Of a stretch of 41,021 bases of DNA, positions 40,783 to 41,021 are shown piece after piece. The notes under the pieces were generated by a model. It did no database searches. It saw only the letters and a list, made by a program, of their open reading frames with translations, and was not told the DNA's origin. Made by a program: the position numbers and the translations under genes. The stretch's first letter is position 1. Each line of letters starts with the position of its first letter. The stretch is from Limosilactobacillus coleohominis 101-4-CHN (GTDB lineage Bacteria; Bacillota; Bacilli; Lactobacillales; Lactobacillaceae), in NCBI RefSeq assembly GCF_000161935.1, contig NZ_GG698805.1, positions 67,622 through 108,642 of the forward strand. Direction: 5' to 3'.

Positions 40783-41021
40783 TGAAAGTTGAACCCAAAA
40801 TTATTGAGCAGGTTAAAGAGATTTTAAAACAATTTGGCGATAAGTATCTCACAGAAGAGGGAGAGTTAAAACGCAGCAACGTCGTTAATGATCTTGATCA
40901 TTACGACCATGAACTCATGGCTGCGCTCCTGTCTAATCCACTCATTCATGATAACTATACTGAGGAAATCGCTGGTACTGAAGTATTCAAGCTGAACCAA
41001 TTTATTGAAATGTTTGAATAT
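40782..41021 (+). CDS. Type III restriction-modification Mod subunit, N-terminus (partial)
   Basis: Eighty codons run open to the window end. The segment contains IIEQVKEILKQFGDKYL, then GELKRSNVVNDLDHYDHEL, then ALLSNPLIHDNYTE and FKLNQFIEMFEY. This resembles the N-terminal domain found ahead of the methyltransferase core in type III Mod subunits (TypeIII_RM_meth). The match is from memory, and the catalytic DPPY and FxGxG motifs would lie beyond the window. If correct, the enzyme methylates adenine and pairs with a downstream Res subunit. The ATG overlaps the stop of a 31-codon ORF. Its position directly after guaA suggests an accessory island. Confidence 0.62.
   Translation, partial: MKVEPKIIEQVKEILKQFGDKYLTEEGELKRSNVVNDLDHYDHELMAALLSNPLIHDNYTEEIAGTEVFKLNQFIEMFEY

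Overview
The window reads as chromosome of a Lactobacillaceae bacterium, most likely a heterofermentative lactobacillus of the Limosilactobacillus type; this is inferred, not proven. The grounds are two LPQTGN-anchored surface proteins (one with a KxYKxGKxW and one with a YSIRK-type signal peptide), a D-lactate dehydrogenase, DUF1836 and DUF3114 proteins, a T-box leader, a CcpA-type cre site, strong AGGAGG ribosome sites with frequent GTG/TTG starts, and moderate G+C. No tRNA, rRNA, CRISPR array or complete insertion sequence was seen.

Layout. 1-3.2 kb: a zinc-ribbon membrane protein, then a divergent AgrC/AgrA-type (HPK10 plus LytTR) two-component system with no peptide gene beside it. 3.2-9.1 kb: two large sortase-anchored proteins, a SEC10/PgrA-like coiled-coil protein preceded by LytTR-like direct repeats, and a triple-repeat putative adhesin. 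9.1-14.4 kb: a DUF3114 protein, then leftward mazG-like, corA-like, nhaC (behind a T-box and a tightly coupled 30-codon ORF) and degV genes. 14.5-19.1 kb: DUF1836 protein, divergent triosephosphate isomerase, YoaK/DUF1275 protein, GntP-type permease and glycerate kinase, the last two forming a glycerate-use pair. A 152-bp compound inverted repeat separates these from galM, which carries a cre site.

20.4-23.7 kb: a TetR regulator with its own candidate operator, and a YhgE/Pip membrane protein gene broken by a frameshift and a stop codon. 23.8-27.0 kb: an amino-acid-binding lipoprotein with a short Arg-rich leader ORF, an M20 peptidase/DapE-like gene, and ldhD. 27.1-29.7 kb (leftward): hflX, a histidine phosphatase and a DedA protein. 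29.9-34.4 kb: helD-like and ltaS-like genes. Then come a decayed GNAT acetyltransferase containing a perfect 32-bp inverted repeat, coaA, a leftward block of a frameshifted small alarmone synthetase with an OmpR-type response regulator and histidine kinase, and guaA.

The right edge, just after guaA, looks like the start of an accessory island: an AT-rich gene-poor stretch, a 31-codon ORF, and the N-terminus of what appears to be a type III restriction-modification Mod subunit, cut by the window end. The most unusual points are the inverted duplication in the GNAT gene, the T-box/small-ORF arrangement before nhaC, the G10 tract in front of the LytTR regulator, and three broken genes within 18 kb.
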